Assembly (NCBI GenBank): GCA_016715115.1
Contig: JADKBM010000011.1
Location: 496,001 to 560,000, forward strand
DNA length: 64,000 bases
DNA from: Acidobacteriota bacterium
GTDB lineage: Bacteria; Acidobacteriota; Blastocatellia; Pyrinomonadales; Pyrinomonadaceae
Reading direction: 5' to 3'
How positions within the stretch are numbered: the first letter of the stretch is position 1; each line of letters begins with the position of its first letter. Made by a program: the position numbers and the translations under genes. Below the pieces are notes generated by a model that was not told where the DNA came from, did no database searches, and was given only the letters and a program-made list of their open reading frames with translations. Shown piece by piece: positions 63,501 to 64,000 of this stretch.

Positions 63501-64000
63501 ACGTACTCGAAGTCGAAAGACACGCGTTCGTTCGACCCGACGTTCACGACGGTCTCGCGAGCCAACAACCAATCGGCATCGAGTACGCCGTTTGACAACA
63601 ACAACCGCTCGTTCAACTACGCTTGGTCGGATTTCGACCGGCGCGACGCGTTCCAGGGGCTTTACGTGATCGAACTTCCGTTCGGTCGCGGCCGAAAATT
63701 CGGCAAGGAAATCGGAAAGGGACTCGATTATCTGGTCGGCGGCTGGCAGCTTTCGGGAACGGTGAACATCGCTTCGGGGCGTCCGTTCACGGTTTATTCG
63801 GGTTCGAATACCTTCGGAAACGTCGTTCAGTCGACCGCGAATTGCAACGGGTGCACGCGTTATCTAGGCGTTCTTGTGCAGGAAAACGGAACGAACTATT
63901 GGTTCAATTCGGCCGACCGTGCGCAGTTCTCGATGCCGGCCGCGGGTTCTCTCGGAAATACGGGCAGAAACTTCTTCGTCGGACCAAGGCGCTTTGAAAT
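60519..64000 (+). CDS. Oar-like TonB-dependent receptor, 3' truncated by window
   Basis: ATG 60519 (GAGG 5 bases upstream) opens a frame of 1160 codons that is still open at base 64000. The product begins with a signal peptide (LFLMALSLSILSFGANVFGQ), then a carboxypeptidase-regulatory-like beta-sandwich (about residues 25-105: TVEDNSGGAVAGATVTLTN, GVYVFDLVQPGDYRVTVEKAGF). A plug domain follows (SLPIVGLRGRNPLDLLNFQPG, NFTLDGIDINESSAGG, SVQEFQFVSSNFTAELGRSTGAQ) and then the beta-barrel with many aromatic-rich strands. This is the CarboxypepD_reg/TonB-dependent architecture abundant in Acidobacteriota, for uptake of large substrates across the outer membrane. The substrate is unknown; no TonB or ExbBD gene is nearby. 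Confidence 0.93.
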   Translation, partial: MGKKLFLMALSLSILSFGANVFGQGTTSRVTGTVEDNSGGAVAGATVTLTNQGTNSSLTTQTSGSGVYVFDLVQPGDYRVTVEKAGFKKFVSSNNQVLVNQPATINVKLEIGDVSATVNVEGSAELVQTSTSGNVGGTVDQRSLESLPIVGLRGRNPLDLLNFQPGFVVGANTGGGNHVHGSRDRSFNFTLDGIDINESSAGGSNFTPLRPNPDSVQEFQFVSSNFTAELGRSTGAQVTFVTRSGTNRFKGSAFEYYQTPDLNANEYENNLNGLKRGQFVQHIFGGSFGGPIIKDKMFFFANIQFLRASESRLVTRTVLTPSARQGLFRYVLGGQNAAAGTTTPSVDSNGNVVRPICAAVPVTPCIQTYNINANQATNGNPTTVGLDTTLMAFMNAMPQANNYFVGDGLNTAGFNFAAPQTEKQYDLSFKIDYKFSESNVLYGRYSQGQQDTVCDSVNGGLQAFPDTPCKVTTARNPKGLAINWRWSPRANLTNEFVFGINRFAFSFANPTPNDNYPFIFNIVTDPFDNFTYNARKLRTYQFVDNLTWVKGNHTFKGGLNFRFGRQIDDRSSVSGADITPRVFFGTANNWGTSFITQFAIPAASSTGINANDRSRLLSLINDQLGRLGNVSQAFVADPSNPSQFAAAGSRWGFTHYYPEYDFYFQDSWKAMTNLTLDLGMRWEVKLSPSSDGLPTLRPDGQISYGSTPSNTLRWTEGKLFKNDFDNFSPSIGAAWDPLKDGKTSIRANVRVAYDRLPSQVFANSIFQSAPGNNTGVVNTAFSQAGALLRNGLPSLTPTSSPDVLRTPVALSSNSITVLDADFQYPEVYSWFLGFQRELPGGNLLEVNYIGKRGVHLFGGYDANQVNLGATDPRCPGQTFLSAFVEAQNTATTTNCLMTLLNGTNGTPSTLAAFRSTFSSQLANNSVGAVAQTLAGRTGTTSLTGNGFSPFFLMRYPQFTGGMNVLDSNDKSMYNALEIIIKRRMKAGISFQFSYTYSKSKDTRSFDPTFTTVSRANNQSASSTPFDNNNRSFNYAWSDFDRRDAFQGLYVIELPFGRGRKFGKEIGKGLDYLVGGWQLSGTVNIASGRPFTVYSGSNTFGNVVQSTANCNGCTRYLGVLVQENGTNYWFNSADRAQFSMPAAGSLGNTGRNFFVGPRRFE

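Overview
This 64-kb window is chromosomal DNA of moderately high GC and dense coding on both strands. The gene content suggests a Gram-negative member of the Acidobacteriota, probably the Blastocatellia/Pyrinomonadaceae line. This is inferred from the gene set, not from a marker gene: an Oar-type TonB-dependent receptor with an N-terminal carboxypeptidase-regulatory domain, many secreted peptidases (M1, S9, M28, S41, S8, M17), FHA-linked Ser/Thr signalling, several MacB-type permeases, VIT/VWA and FG-GAP proteins, and intergenic spaces full of short-word repeats. No phage, insertion sequence, CRISPR array or plasmid gene was seen.

Layout. 1-1.0 kb: the end of a heme-copper oxidase operon (subunit III, then a DUF420 protein). 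1.05-1.4 kb: a promoter, a well-matched c-di-AMP (ydaO/yuaA) riboswitch and two terminators, with no gene behind them. 1.6-10 kb: exported peptidases (M1, S9, M28, S41). 10-13 kb: two oligopeptide-type ABC ATPases and a YIP1 membrane protein. 13.3-21.6 kb: a minus-strand MacA-ATPase-permease operon with four paralogous MacB/FtsX permeases. 21.9-27.3 kb: a signalling island of FHA protein, FHA-tailed Ser/Thr kinase, RDD membrane protein and FHA-GAF-PP2C phosphatase. 27.7-33.3 kb: housekeeping genes (thioesterase, tRNA-Gln, smpB, pepA, sucC) with two lipoproteins. 33.8-40.8 kb: an unusual minus-strand cluster of a DUF3142 lipoprotein translationally coupled to two very large paralogous exported proteins of unknown function, plus another lipoprotein. 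41-48 kb: ETF-quinone oxidoreductase, a small DUF4157-like protein, the yicC-gmk-rpoZ operon, an SRPBCC protein and an MsbA-like exporter. 48-64 kb: envelope and exported proteins (OmpA, S8 protease with FG-GAP repeats, VIT/VWA, Ycf48-like propeller, the start of a TonB-dependent receptor) and an ABC ATPase that lacks core motifs.

The non-coding DNA is unusual. Intergenic spaces hold arrays of short words (variants of AAATCGC, GATTCCG, TGGAATCCC, CTTTGATC) and a mosaic dispersed repeat of several hundred bases with copies near 7.4, 46.2 and 56.6 kb, including a REP-like palindromic piece. Some arrays lie inside operons (between MacB permeases, and between yicC and gmk) and create false in-frame extensions of real genes. 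The strongest candidates for something undescribed are the c-di-AMP riboswitch without a target gene, the DUF3142 plus twin-giant-protein operon, and the degenerate ABC ATPase.
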